Positions 10,401 through 19,869 of a stretch of DNA of 64,000 nucleotides are shown here, one piece after another. The notes under the pieces are model-generated. The model did not search any database and was not told the origin of the DNA. It saw only the letters and a list, made by a program, of their open reading frames with translations. This stretch comes from Saccharomycodes ludwigii. Lineage: Eukaryota > Ascomycota > Saccharomycetes > Saccharomycodales > Saccharomycodaceae. A program made the translations under genes and the position numbers. Numbering within the stretch: the stretch's first letter is position 1; every line of letters starts with the position of its first letter. The stretch is from positions 2,038,501 to 2,102,500 of the forward strand of contig NC_060200.1 in NCBI RefSeq assembly GCF_020623625.1, read 5' to 3'.

Positions 10401-11102
10401 TCAGAGATACTCATCCACATAATCTTCATATTCGTCATCCTCTCCATCTTCATCTTCATCTTCATCTTCTTCATCATAATAATAGACAGACTCTTCTGAC
10501 ATTAGTTTATTATATTTACACTCCAGCTCATCGTCATTCTTAAACATGTACAATATAATAAAAATTAAACTCAATATGACAAAAACACTAGACAGTATAA
10601 TAATAAACCATATCAATGAAAAAATAATAAAATTATCATTGTTTATATCTGTATTGGTAGTAGACAGGCCATTGGTGAATTCAATATTGTTATTATTGTT
10701 ATTGATGTCAACAAAATTAGTAACATGATCATCGGGTGCTCCTAGTAGCAACTTCATTTGTGCTACCAAATCTTTATCTTTGGAAGTGTGTCCTTTTCCA
10801 TCCGCGGAACTTGTTGTATCTGAATTATCAACGGTACTTAACTTCGTTGTTAGATAGTTGGATAATCTGTTGACTGTGCTATTGATGGAATTAAAAACAT
10901 CCTTTAAAATCTCCTTGACACGGTTATCTGATGAATTAACAATTAAATTGTAATCATCATAATTGATAACTAATGCTTCTATAGCATTGTCATTGTTGTT
11001 TTTAGCAGTTGAGCAGCGTAATTTTTTTAATGAATTTTTTTTTATTTCGAAATCTTGACTGTCTGAAGTTTTGTTATTTCTTTTAGGTGATAAGGGAGGC
11101 AT
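10401..11102 (-). CDS. Single-span membrane protein with acidic tail; candidate YLR297W/YOR186W homologue
   Basis: I do not recognise a domain in this 233-residue protein. It has a basic N-terminus (1-30), a mostly polar middle with a possible amphipathic helix (62-90, VKEILKDVFNSINSTVNRL), an Asn run (134-139), one long hydrophobic segment (157-187) and a very acidic C-terminus (208-232, Glu/Asp/Tyr). The layout fits a membrane protein with a single span and an acidic tail. The place and strand are those expected for the S. cerevisiae pair YLR297W/YOR186W, small membrane proteins of unknown function, between the YHC1/TUF1 and ATP14/GSP1 orthologues. Homology is inferred from position and topology only. 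Confidence 0.65.
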   Translation of the reverse strand: MPPLSPKRNNKTSDSQDFEIKKNSLKKLRCSTAKNNNDNAIEALVINYDDYNLIVNSSDNRVKEILKDVFNSINSTVNRLSNYLTTKLSTVDNSDTTSSADGKGHTSKDKDLVAQMKLLLGAPDDHVTNFVDINNNNNNIEFTNGLSTTNTDINNDNFIIFSLIWFIIILSSVFVILSLIFIILYMFKNDDELECKYNKLMSEESVYYYDEEDEDEDEDGEDDEYEDYVDEYL

Positions 11103-11712
11103 ATTGATTGATTGGTCGTTTTAAGTTTAGTTTTAATTATAGATAGTTTTTTTTTTCTTTTTCTCTTTTTTTTTTTCCTTGTGGTTAAAGAACAGAAGAG
11201 AAGGAAAAGGCGTTGATTATATACAAAAAAGAAAAAAAAGGAAAAGGCATTTAACTAAAATCTTTGTATTGTTGTTTTATATACTTATAAATTCTATTAT
11301 CACTTTTCTCCCTTCTTTTTTTTTTTTTTATTTGTTTATTTGTTATTCATTTTAATTTAATTTATTACATAAAAAAAAAAAACACATTGTTTATATGAAC
11401 CGCCCAAAAACCGGACAAGAAAAAATAACAAATGAGGAAATGACTGTTTTTTAAAGCACACGCATTAAATTGGTAAGCGTGGTGTATGGGTCTTTTCGCT
11501 TTTTTTTTTTTTCTTTCTTTTCTTTTTTTTTCTTTTTTTCTTTTTTGAGGGATTTTTATTTTTCAATAAAAAAAAACTCCGATGTTCTACCGCCTAGCCT
11601 TCCCCCCCCTTCTCCTCCCCCCTATAAATCAACCCTCTCCTTGATCTGATTCTTAACTTTTAATGACGCTTAAAAAAATAAAAAAAAAAAAAAATATTCT
11701 TTGTAGCAGAAA

Positions 11713-12174
11713 TGTCAGTATCTAAAAGCGTCTTTTTCAGAAAAATTACCAGCCGAATCATTAACATTACTGACACTTAATGTATAAGAAACCCCTTCCG
11801 CAGTAGGAAAAATAATCAGTAAGTTTCATGATATAATTAGTAAATGTTATATTATAATCATAAACTGACTGATAAAAGTAACAGAATCTGATTGTCTATT
11901 ATAATAGATCATGAAGCTGCTTCGGTAGGGTAATTTAGTACATAAACAATTCCAATAATTATTGTATTTATATCAAAATTCTGACTCAAATTTAGCATTA
12001 TGGACTTTATTTTGCATATGCTGTGAGTCAGAATCTTATTAGCAACTATAGACCACATAACCCAATCTTGTGAGGGAACTTTTATCTCCAATCCCGTAGT
12101 TGAGTCATTTTACCCTAACTTCTACGATGGGATTTTAGATTGGATTGTAAGCATCTCGTGCATCGGCGAATGCT
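11713..12174. other. Cluster of inverted repeats, possible structured RNA locus
   Basis: Five paired elements follow one another: TGTCAGTA/TACTGACA (11713-11720 with 11768-11775); ATCAGT/ACTGAT (11816-11821 with 11869-11874); an 11-bp perfect stem 11978-11988 with 12024-12034 plus an inner AGCAT/ATGCT (11994-11998 with 12018-12022); an outer 7-bp stem 12062-12068 with 12137-12143 that encloses AATCCCGTAG at 12090-12099 pairing with 12122-12134 around a 3-nt bulge; and 12150-12158 with 12167-12174. The pairing is seen directly. Transcription and strand are unknown. I matched none of the classic spliceosomal, RNase P/MRP, SRP or U3 sequence motifs. Confidence 0.4.
11982..12107. promoter_or_regulatory. 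Three Gcn4/AP-1 type TGASTCA sites in 126 bp
   Basis: Perfect heptamers occur at 11982-11988, 12024-12030 and 12101-12107. The first two form part of the two arms of the 11-bp inverted repeat. The flanking genes (a membrane protein and ATP14) are not amino-acid synthesis genes, so the target, if any, is unclear. Confidence 0.35.
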
Positions 12175-12858
12175 GTTGTGTGTGGTATTCTTAAAAATCG
12201 CGATAAACATAAGAAAAGTAGTATAAACTGCAAGTTCCAAAATGAAGTGAGCATGATGCCCAGTTGAAAAAAAGGAGAAAATATTCTTTTTTTTTAATTT
12301 TTTTTTTTTATTTTTTTTTTAGTTTTTCTTTTTCGTTAACATATAGAAGGATAATCAAATGATTTTTTTCATTGGTTTAGCAATCCGGTGCATGTGACGA
12401 CGAGATTAATCTTTAATTTTAATGTTTTTGATATAAAACAAAGGTATTATGAGCAATCAAGGATAACCAATTAACCAAAATTAATAAAAATAATACCTAA
12501 AAGGCAATTAAAAGAGTATATATATAAAAAGGAAGATGACAATAGATAATTATTTTTAATTTCTATGATTTTCAAAAAAATTAAGTTTAGTGCCTCTAAT
12601 ATTTCTTTCGATCTTAGTATATGCCCTTGGTAAACAAAATTTCAATTGAGAATGTTTAAAGTGTGAAATCAAAAGAGTTGATGAAACTATAGAGATATCA
12701 GAGGCCAGGGGAATAAATATTGATAAAAAATGAGCATGACTTTTATAAAGTTTATAATGCTTTGCAAAAGATTGTCTGTGTTGAACAAGAACAGAAAGTC
12801 ACAGCATTCAAGGAATGGTTGAGGCTTTAGGCGATGTTGTATGGCATCTAGTTTTCTT

Positions 12859-12859
<1 letters not shown>

Positions 12860-12907
<48 letters not shown>
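12860..12907. repeat. 48-base T homopolymer
   Basis: An unbroken run of 48 T, one of the longest homopolymers in the window. Such tracts exclude nucleosomes in yeast promoters; its length in an assembly may be imprecise. Confidence 0.8.
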
Positions 12908-13354
12908 CAATAATAAACATGTGTGCATGTATGTATCTATACTATACACAACAAGTTAAACTTTTTCACTATTATTATTATTTTTATTGTATAAATTTCT
13001 AATGCTTATTCAGAACTAATAGGTTCATTATAATTGTTTATTTTTAAAAGACATGATTTTAGTGATTCCTTGGAAAGATTGAGCTTAAGCTATTAATTCT
13101 AAAATAGGGATAGAGAACAATAATTATTATGGAATTTGTTACTTTGTATTAGAAAACAGGAATATTGCTTGACTGCGTATTGGAACTCAAAGAAATCAGA
13201 AAGCCACGCAGCTCGTAAGTAAAATCGATGTTATAATTCTTAACTTACTCCGGTAATCTCTAAATAATTTCAATTATGAGTTAACTAATGTAACTTTATA
13301 CGATCCAATAACATCACATTATTGCTGCATAAGGTGTATTGCAATATTTGTAAC

Positions 13355-13440
13355 ATTTTTTATTTTTTTTTATTTTTTATTTTTTATTTTTTATTTTTTA
13401 TTTTTTATTTTTTATTTTTTATTTTTTATTTATTTTTATT
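13355..13440. repeat. (TTTTTTA)n array upstream of ATP14
   Basis: About ten units of a 7-bp TTTTTTA repeat with minor length variants, ending about 250 bp before the ATP14 start. Confidence 0.8.
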
Positions 13441-13690
13441 TTTCATGTTTAACTCTCTAATAGCATAATGTTTTTTTCAATATTGAGTTTTATGCAGTGT
13501 TTAGCAGATCACTTATATTGAAATTAGTCAACTGGAAAAGGTTTCCCTTTATATTTTACATCTACTCTAATTTTCTTTTTTTTTTTTATTCCCATGTTCC
13601 TTGTTTTTCTCTTTTTAACTCTAACTCTTCGAATTGTACGCATAACAGCATCTTAACATTGTATAGGCACAATACTAAATATAAAAAACC

Positions 13691-14041
13691 ATGTTTGCAT
13701 TAAAAAGAGTTGCACTTCAAACCACTTCCAGAAGATTATTGTCCTCCACCTTAATCAGAAGAAATGTTATTCAAGACTTATATTTGAAAGAATTAAACAG
13801 CGTCAGATTGCCAGAAATTAACTTAGCTGATGCCAACGTCAAACATTGGTCTCCACCAGTTGCTCCAGTTTTCACTAATGAATTGGCCAATGCTACTGAT
13901 GCAAAAACTTTGAAAAGTTATGAAGAAGAACCAGTTGAAGTTGTTCAAACTAATGCCGCTGAGGAAGGTGCCGATGCTTCCACTGCTGCTGAAGAAGACT
14001 GGTTGGTTTTAGAAGAAGAACCTGAAGAGGAACACCATTAA
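13691..14041 (+). CDS. ATP14: Mitochondrial ATP synthase subunit h
   Basis: This 116-residue protein matches Atp14, the peripheral-stalk subunit h of F1Fo ATP synthase (S. cerevisiae 124 residues). The first 25 or so residues are Arg-rich without acids (RVALQTTSRRLLSSTLIRR) and form a matrix presequence. The mature part keeps the family block VIQDLYLKELNSVRLPEINLADA followed by VKHWSPP, then a highly acidic C-terminal third (EEDWLVLEEEPEEEHH). Position next to GSP1 agrees with YLR295C/YLR293C. The start at 13691 gives the presequence directly. Codons look typical of a well-expressed gene. Confidence 0.95.
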   Translation: MFALKRVALQTTSRRLLSSTLIRRNVIQDLYLKELNSVRLPEINLADANVKHWSPPVAPVFTNELANATDAKTLKSYEEEPVEVVQTNAAEEGADASTAAEEDWLVLEEEPEEEHH

Positions 14042-15476
14042 AGAGAGAAATAAGCAACAAAATGCAATACAAACAGAAAGAGTTTAGTGTTTCACTGCAA
14101 AGTGTAGAAAATGATGAATAAATAATCTGAGATAGCAAGTATTGTATTTTTTTTAATATACAAGAGAGTGAGCATACGATGTGGGCAAGAGTGCAAAAAA
14201 GGAAAAAAAAAAAAAAAATTACATATGTAGATATGAAATGGAAAGGCAATAACTGAATGAAGGATGATTGCTAGCGTATTGTTAACTAACAGATATTTGT
14301 CTTGTTTTCATTTTTATTGTACTCTGCCTTTTTTTTTTATTTTTTTTTTTTTTTTTTTTCCCTTTTTGTCAAATTATCCTGATTGATACGATACTTTGTT
14401 TTTCATTCTTTTCTTTTTTCATCATTATCCTATCTTTGCCCCCTCCTTTTTTTATTGCATTTTTTTTATTTGTTTATCTTCCATTGTATCTTTTTTGGTA
14501 ATTCCTTTTTTTTTTTCTTTTTTAATTTTTTTTTCTCCTTTTTTTTTAAAAAGAATTTATTATTATGTATTACTGTAGTTATGATTTTGATTATGGTGGG
14601 ATTGTACTCTAAAATTTGAGTGATCTAATAATCTCAGCCAGTGCCACTTTACTGCCTAAATAAAAAAAAAAAAAAAAAAAAAAAAGAAAAAGATTTAGTG
14701 ATGGTGGCACGTATTTACGTATTCCTTATTATATATATATATATAAATTCCATTTATTTAAATATTACAGACATGCACGAGCTTTTGTTTTGTTGTATTT
14801 GTTTCAAGTGATGGAATAAAGCATTACAAGATTGTGTTTAATATTTCCATCTGAAAGGTTTGTAGTAATTAAAAATGGTTTATGTATTTTCAATATTAAT
14901 GGAAGCTTGTCTTTAATTCGAACCATCTACGCGGAGAAAAAAGAGAAAAAACACTTTATATATATATATATATTTGCCACCCAAATATTCATATTTACAG
15001 GTGTGATATACAGCTATTTCTTTGCTTGAATTACAAGGCAAACTGTCTCTCAGCCACTTTTATGGAAAATAATTTTTTTTCTTTTTTCTTTTTTCTTTTT
15101 CTTCTTTCTTTTTCTTTTCTTTTCTTTTCTTTTCTTGTACGCTTTTTACTGCCTTTTCTCTTACTATTTTTAATGATTGTTGTTGTTCATTTCTTTTTTC
15201 TTTTTCCTCTTTTTTTTCTTAGCACTTTCTTCCAATTTCTTTTTTTTTTTTTTCCTTCTTTTATTTCACATTTCTATAAAAACTTTTAAAATCATAATGC
15301 CATTACCGTTTTCTTTTCCTTTTTATTTTTTTCTTTTTGATCTTACCACTTCACTTCCATTCTTTTCATACAAACTTCCCTTTACTTCTACCTGTTTAAG
15401 AACAAAAGGGAATTAAAAAAAAAAAAAAATAAAAAAAATAAAAAGGAAAGAAGAAGAATCACAAAAATAAGAATCC
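14042..15476. other. Intergenic region ATP14 - GSP1
   Basis: The 1.4 kb is strongly T-rich on the plus strand, with TTTTC repeats (about 15100-15136) and several poly-T/poly-A runs. A 7-bp inverted repeat GTGCCAC/GTGGCAC brackets a poly-A run (14641-14647 with 14704-14710). A perfect PACE element lies at 14973-14981. Short open frames here encode only Phe/Leu/Ser low complexity and are not genes. Confidence 0.6.
14973..14981 (-). promoter_or_regulatory. PACE (Rpn4-type) element TTTGCCACC
   Basis: A perfect reverse-complement copy of GGTGGCAAA about 500 bp upstream of GSP1. Rpn4 control is inferred from the consensus alone, and the distance is long for a yeast promoter. Confidence 0.3.
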
Positions 15477-16130
15477 ATGGCTGAACAACAACAACAAATT
15501 CCTACTTTTAAATTAGTTTTAGTTGGTGATGGTGGTACTGGTAAAACCACCTTTGTTAAAAGACACTTAACTGGTGAATTTGAAAAGAAATATATTGCTA
15601 CTATTGGTGTTGAAGTTCATCCATTAAGTTTCTTTACCAATTTTGGTGAAATTAAATTTGATGTTTGGGATACCGCTGGTCAAGAAAAATTTGGTGGTTT
15701 AAGAGATGGTTACTATATTAACGCTCAATGTGCCATTATTATGTTTGATGTCACTTCTAGAATCACTTATAAAAACGTTCCAAATTGGCACAGAGATTTA
15801 GTTAGGGTTTGTGAAAACATCCCTATTGTTTTATGTGGTAACAAAGTTGATGTTAAAGAAAGAAAGGTCAAAGCTAAAACTATTACTTTCCACAGAAAGA
15901 AGAACTTGCAATATTACGATATCTCTGCCAAGTCTAATTACAACTTTGAAAAGCCATTCTTATGGTTAGCAAGAAAATTGGCTGGCAATCCACAATTAGA
16001 ATTTGTCGCTTCTCCAGCTTTAGCTCCACCAGAAGTTCAAGTCGATGAAACTTTAATGAAACAATATCAACAAGAAATGGAACAAGCTACTGCCTTACCA
16101 TTGCCAGATGAGGATGATGCTGATTTGTAA
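15477..16130 (+). CDS. GSP1: Ran GTPase
   Basis: This 217-residue protein is Ran, which drives nuclear import and export through the Ran-GTP gradient. All G motifs are intact: GDGGTGKT (17-24), the switch I threonine in [19 protein letters not shown] (G3), NKVD (G4) and SAKSNY (G5). The C-terminal switch ends in the acidic DEDDADL typical of Ran. S. cerevisiae has two near-identical copies, GSP1 (YLR293C) and GSP2 (YOR185C); a single copy at this position fits the unduplicated order. Codon choice is strongly biased (GGT, GTT, AGA, CCA), as expected of high expression. No intron is seen. Confidence 0.98.
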   Translation: MAEQQQQIPTFKLVLVGDGGTGKTTFVKRHLTGEFEKKYIATIGVEVHPLSFFTNFGEIKFDVWDTAGQEKFGGLRDGYYINAQCAIIMFDVTSRITYKNVPNWHRDLVRVCENIPIVLCGNKVDVKERKVKAKTITFHRKKNLQYYDISAKSNYNFEKPFLWLARKLAGNPQLEFVASPALAPPEVQVDETLMKQYQQEMEQATALPLPDEDDADL

Positions 16131-16615
16131 GGAGATTATTAAATAACAGGGAGTGATTACATGTATATGTGCATTTCTTTTCATACGTATAACTATTATT
16201 ATTATTATTATTATTATTATCATCATACAAATACACATATGTATTATTTTATAACCTTTCCATTCCCTCCCTTGAAATCAAAAACATATTATATCTCTAT
16301 ATCTTGTTACTTTTCCGTTCAATCGTAGCTTTGTTTTGTTTAAATGGGAAAAAAAAACAAATGCTTTTGTTAATTACTTCAATAAATAAAAAAAGCCGGG
16401 TTAATAAAAATATATCATGCTCGTTTTACATGGCTAATAAAACTTTCTACTTTTATATTTAAAATATTTAACATAGATTCTTTCATTTTTTTTAAAAAAA
16501 AAAGAAAAACAGACGCTAAAACATAAGAATCAGATAAATATAAATATAAATATACATATAAGCCTGAATTCAAATTGTCCAAATAAGAAAGATAGAAAAG
16601 AAAAAAAAAAAAAAA
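16131..16615. other. Intergenic region GSP1 - SEC72
   Basis: The 485 bp contains a TTA repeat (about 16194-16221), several A runs and a TAAATA repeat near 16537-16555 before the SEC72 start. Nothing else is recognised. Confidence 0.55.
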
Positions 16616-17350
16616 ATGTCCTCATTGATTGATTATAATCCAAATAGCAAGCAAATTAAACTAACTTCCGATATCAAAGATATCTATGGTACTAATACCG
16701 ATAACACAGCGCTTGAAATTAACATTAATCAAATAAATGAGCTATCTAACTCATTGATCCATAGTACCCTGGCCTTGGGAAAAATAACACCTGAACCAAA
16801 TGCTAAAAGCACAACTTTGATTAAAGGTATGTTTAGTAAAAGTATCGAAGCTTTACAGAAAAAAAAATATGAGGATGCTCTAAAGTTTGTTACTTTAAGT
16901 ATAGATATGATGTTAAAGGCACGTTCTTATTATGAGGCCTTTGCTATACAAATGCAAGAGTTGCAATTTATGATGAAACATAAAGTCGATTTAACATTGG
17001 CTTTATATTCACAAAAATATGCTAAAAACAATACTACTGCAGAAAGTAGCAGTACAACTGATGATGGCCAGGATATGCTAATTTTATGTTTACAAGATTT
17101 AGAAATGCTCTGTTCATTGGGCTTGTTGGCAGATCCACAAATAAGTTTACGTAAAACAGATGTTTATATGAAATTGGGTGAGTTTATTAAGGCTAAAGCA
17201 GAAGCTGAACGTGGTCTAGCTTTGGTTACTGATTTGCTTACTTCTCGTAAAGTTGCTAACCCTGCTCAAATCAAAGATTTAAGTCTGAAGTTGAAATTAT
17301 TATTTGTCAGTGCTGAACGTGCTATCTTGAAGGAAAATGGCGATTTATAA
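16616..17350 (+). CDS. SEC72: Sec72 subunit of the Sec63 translocation complex
   Basis: This 244-residue protein resembles Sec72, the cytosolic tetratricopeptide-repeat subunit of the Sec62/63 complex that guides post-translational import into the endoplasmic reticulum. The N-terminal block (LIDYNPNSKQIKLTSD, then NQINELSNSLIHST) and the TPR region (KSIEALQKKKYEDALKFVTLSIDMMLKAR, AFAIQMQELQFMMKHKVDL, KAKAEAERGLALV) line up with the yeast protein. It is longer than the S. cerevisiae form (193), owing partly to a polar insertion (about 140-160, Ala/Ser/Thr/Asp) and a longer C-terminus. No membrane span is seen. Position between GSP1 and GCD7 agrees with YLR292C. Confidence 0.9.
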   Translation: MSSLIDYNPNSKQIKLTSDIKDIYGTNTDNTALEININQINELSNSLIHSTLALGKITPEPNAKSTTLIKGMFSKSIEALQKKKYEDALKFVTLSIDMMLKARSYYEAFAIQMQELQFMMKHKVDLTLALYSQKYAKNNTTAESSSTTDDGQDMLILCLQDLEMLCSLGLLADPQISLRKTDVYMKLGEFIKAKAEAERGLALVTDLLTSRKVANPAQIKDLSLKLKLLFVSAERAILKENGDL

Positions 17351-17587
17351 TAAACTTTTATGATTTATTTATATGTATTTAATATTTAAAAACAGATTAG
17401 ATTTTTATTTTGGTTTAATTTTTTTATTCATATCTAGATGGGTCAACAAACCATCTTGAGAGTGTAAAAAATGAATAGAGTTGAAATTGGAATTGAAGTT
17501 GACATTAAAGGTGAAATTAAGGATGAAGAGAGAAAAAAGAAAAAAAGCCCTACGTTGTAATAAGAATTGAGACTTTATAGCGTTTAA

Positions 17588-17620
<33 letters not shown>

Positions 17621-17822
17621 TTTTAAAAATTTTTTCGTTTTTTTTTATAATGTATAAACCACATAGAACTGCACACACCTATTTGGTCCCTCCCCCCCCT
17701 ACAAATTCAGTTACCAAAACTTCCTGACAAATAAATCAAATACCAAAAATATATAATTATCCAACTTGATTTCCATTTTTCTTTGTGTCTTTTTAACATA
17801 TTTTACCATCAGCCACAAATCA
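17351..17822. other. Intergenic region SEC72 - GCD7
   Basis: The 472 bp has T runs (17586-17640) and a C run (about 17690-17698). The frame of GCD7 stays open upstream to an ATG at 17766, but the hydrophobic residues so added are not part of the family and are probably leader sequence. Confidence 0.55.
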
Positions 17823-19052
17823 ATGTCTATTAATAGTTCAAAATCAACACCAGCTTTGTCATCCTTAAATAACAACGTTAATGCAACTTCACTAACAACA
17901 AATAACGACATTAATGTTCAAATAAATGCATTTATAGATAAATTGAAGAGAAGACAAATACAAGGGTCTTACGAAATCTCTTTAGAAACGTTACAATTGT
18001 TAAAAAGATTCATTGGTTTTATAAAATTCTCCTCTATCGATGAGTTATTTACGAAGTTATCCCAATTGGGCTATCAATTGGAAAAAGCTCAACCTAGAGA
18101 ATTCAGTTGCGGTAATATGATTAGAAGATTACTATACATTATCAAAGAAGAATTACTATCAGATCAGCAGCAACAACAACAACAAGAACAGCAGCAGCAG
18201 CAACAACAACAGGGTAGCTCTACTCATAATGCAGCTAGTATTACTACTTCTGCGGAGCCTATGATCAGTAGCATGTTTAATTTATTACAGACACCAGAAA
18301 ATAATGATAATAGTAAATTTAAAATATCATTAAAAACGCTAAAAGCAAAAAACACAGATGTAAGGCAACTAATGATTCAAGGAATTAAAGATTTAATTGA
18401 TGAAATATCAAATATAGACGACGGAATTTTCTCTATTGCTATTGACTTAATTCATGATAGAGAAATATTACTAACTCCAACACCAGACTCTAAAACAGTT
18501 TTGAAATTTTTATTGAAGGCCAAAAAACAAGGTGGCAGAAATTTTACCGTTTTAGTCACCGAAGGTTATCCAACAAATACTAAAAGAGCCCATGAATTCG
18601 CTTGGAAATTGAGCTCCAATGGCATCGACACCGTTGTTATTCCAGATAGCATGGTTTTTAGTGTCATGTCCAGGGTTGGTAAAGTTATTTTGGGTTGCAA
18701 ACAAATTTTTAGCAATGGTGCTTGTATAGCTTCGACAACAGGCGTTACTTCTTGTTGCGAATGCGCCAAAGAGTTCAAAACACCTGTGTTTGCTGTTGCT
18801 GGGCTATATAAGTTGAGCCCCTTGTACCCTTTTAATATATCAGATTTTATAGAAATCGGTAGCGGCGGCCATATCAGTCTCGATAGATTGATGACGGTTA
18901 ACCCGTTGGATGATTACGTTCCTCCAGAAAATATAGATATTGTAATTACTAATATTGGTGGGTTTGCTCCAAGTTTTATGTATAGAATTGTTTGGGACAA
19001 TTACAAACAAGAAGATGTGGTATTTGCACCAGTCACTGGTAACCTTTACTAG
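17823..19052 (+). CDS. GCD7: eIF2B beta subunit
   Basis: The 409-residue protein is the beta subunit of eIF2B, the guanine-nucleotide exchange factor for eIF2, and belongs to its regulatory eIF2B alpha/beta/delta core. I start it at ATG 17823 (MSINSSKSTPALSS), since S. cerevisiae Gcd7 begins at the same place; an in-frame ATG at 17766 would add 19 hydrophobic residues foreign to the family. Conserved blocks include KRRQIQGSYEISLETLQLLKRF, FSCGNMIRRLL, IHDREILLTPTPDSKTVLKFL, FTVLVTEG and PVFAVAGLYKLSPLYPF. A Gln-rich insertion (about 18166-18210, mixed CAA/CAG) sits between the N-terminal domain and the Rossmann-like part. Position agrees with YLR291C. Confidence 0.95.
   Translation: MSINSSKSTPALSSLNNNVNATSLTTNNDINVQINAFIDKLKRRQIQGSYEISLETLQLLKRFIGFIKFSSIDELFTKLSQLGYQLEKAQPREFSCGNMIRRLLYIIKEELLSDQQQQQQQEQQQQQQQQGSSTHNAASITTSAEPMISSMFNLLQTPENNDNSKFKISLKTLKAKNTDVRQLMIQGIKDLIDEISNIDDGIFSIAIDLIHDREILLTPTPDSKTVLKFLLKAKKQGGRNFTVLVTEGYPTNTKRAHEFAWKLSSNGIDTVVIPDSMVFSVMSRVGKVILGCKQIFSNGACIASTTGVTSCCECAKEFKTPVFAVAGLYKLSPLYPFNISDFIEIGSGGHISLDRLMTVNPLDDYVPPENIDIVITNIGGFAPSFMYRIVWDNYKQEDVVFAPVTGNLY
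18166..18212 (+). repeat. CAA/CAG (Gln) repeat in GCD7
   Basis: A run of about 15 Gln codons broken by one Glu, in a surface insertion of the protein. Mixed codons suggest it is fairly stable. Confidence 0.8.
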
Positions 19053-19579
19053 TGTATTCAATTAACTTTTTGTTTTTATTAGTTTTTATTTATTGATATT
19101 AGGATAATGATGATACTTTCTTCCCCCCCCCCTCTTTTTTTTACTTGCTTGATTCACACGATAGCTTCTTTATAATTTGCTATCAATTTATGCCCTGTGC
19201 CTCGCTCAGTTTTTTTTTGTTTGTTTGTTTTTGTTTTAATCAAACTTTAAGTAAAAAAACTTTGAGCTGGATGAATCACATGAAACTAATTATTTTTAAT
19301 TGTTTCTTTATTCAATGGGCTATAATAATATCGAACACCTTTGAGTACGATCATTTGAAAGTTGTTTTATCATCTGAAAAAATCGAATTGTATCGTAATT
19401 AGGTTATTATTTAGTATTTGTTCTACATTCTTTGATTTTTTTCTACGTAATTTAGTAATTTCTTGCTTTGTACCATGTAAGAAACAGAAGTTCAGCATCC
19501 TTGATACAAAAAATACCATCAAGGACTAGAGTATCAATTGGCTGAAGGCACGTATATTTTATCTTTTTTTTTTTATAAA

Positions 19580-19619
<40 letters not shown>

Positions 19620-19869
19620 GTGTACCCTGCCGGTATTGTGCTTTGGTTTTTTCTTAACTAATAATATATATATATATATATATACGATTAGTTAAATAAA
19701 TACGTCTTTTTCATTATTACCTTTCTTTAATTTTTTTTTTTTTTTTTTCCTCCACTACATACTTAAACTACTTTATATGTTGTGACATCATAGTCACAAA
19801 TAATAAAAACTTTGCACTTTAGTTCTTAAGATAAGAATCACTTTGACGACATACACATATTCAACAATC
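19053..19869. other. Intergenic region GCD7 - COQ11
   Basis: The 817 bp holds a C run (about 19122-19131), a TTA trinucleotide repeat (about 19580-19619), a TA dinucleotide run (about 19663-19684) and T tracts. An 85-codon open frame at 19145-19402 has no family resemblance and is judged chance. Confidence 0.55.

Larger units (their letters stand above)
11103..13690. other. 2.6-kb gene-free region upstream of ATP14
   Basis: No credible protein gene is visible on either strand. From 11103 to 11700 the sequence is mostly T- and A-rich tracts with a C-rich patch near 11600. From 11713 to 12174 it is richer in G and C and contains a run of nested inverted repeats (separate entry). A 48-base T run lies at 12860-12907, a small GC hairpin at 13173-13211, and a TTTTTTA array at 13355-13440 ends near the ATP14 promoter. 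The length is unusual for this gene-dense window. Confidence 0.65.

Noticed and set aside
11700-12210. Solo LTR as explanation for the inverted-repeat island
   Set aside because: No TG...CA-bounded unit with flanking target duplication could be found, and no second copy exists in the window; left open but not called.
12693-12704. AGATATCAGAGG, a 12-base match to the 5' region of yeast U1 snRNA
   Set aside because: The essential ACTTACCT pairing sequence is absent upstream and following sequence does not match; chance.
12687-12920. 77-codon minus-strand frame starting with poly-Lys
   Set aside because: Its N-terminus is the 48-base homopolymer and the rest has no family resemblance.
16449-16460. 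Matches to the S. cerevisiae replication-origin core WTTTAYRTTTW (also near 30606)
   Set aside because: The 11-mer is expected often by chance in AT-rich DNA and origin motifs differ between yeast genera.
19145-19402. 85-codon frame between GCD7 and COQ11
   Set aside because: Starts at a non-ATG codon and shows no domain; the gap has no gene in S. cerevisiae.
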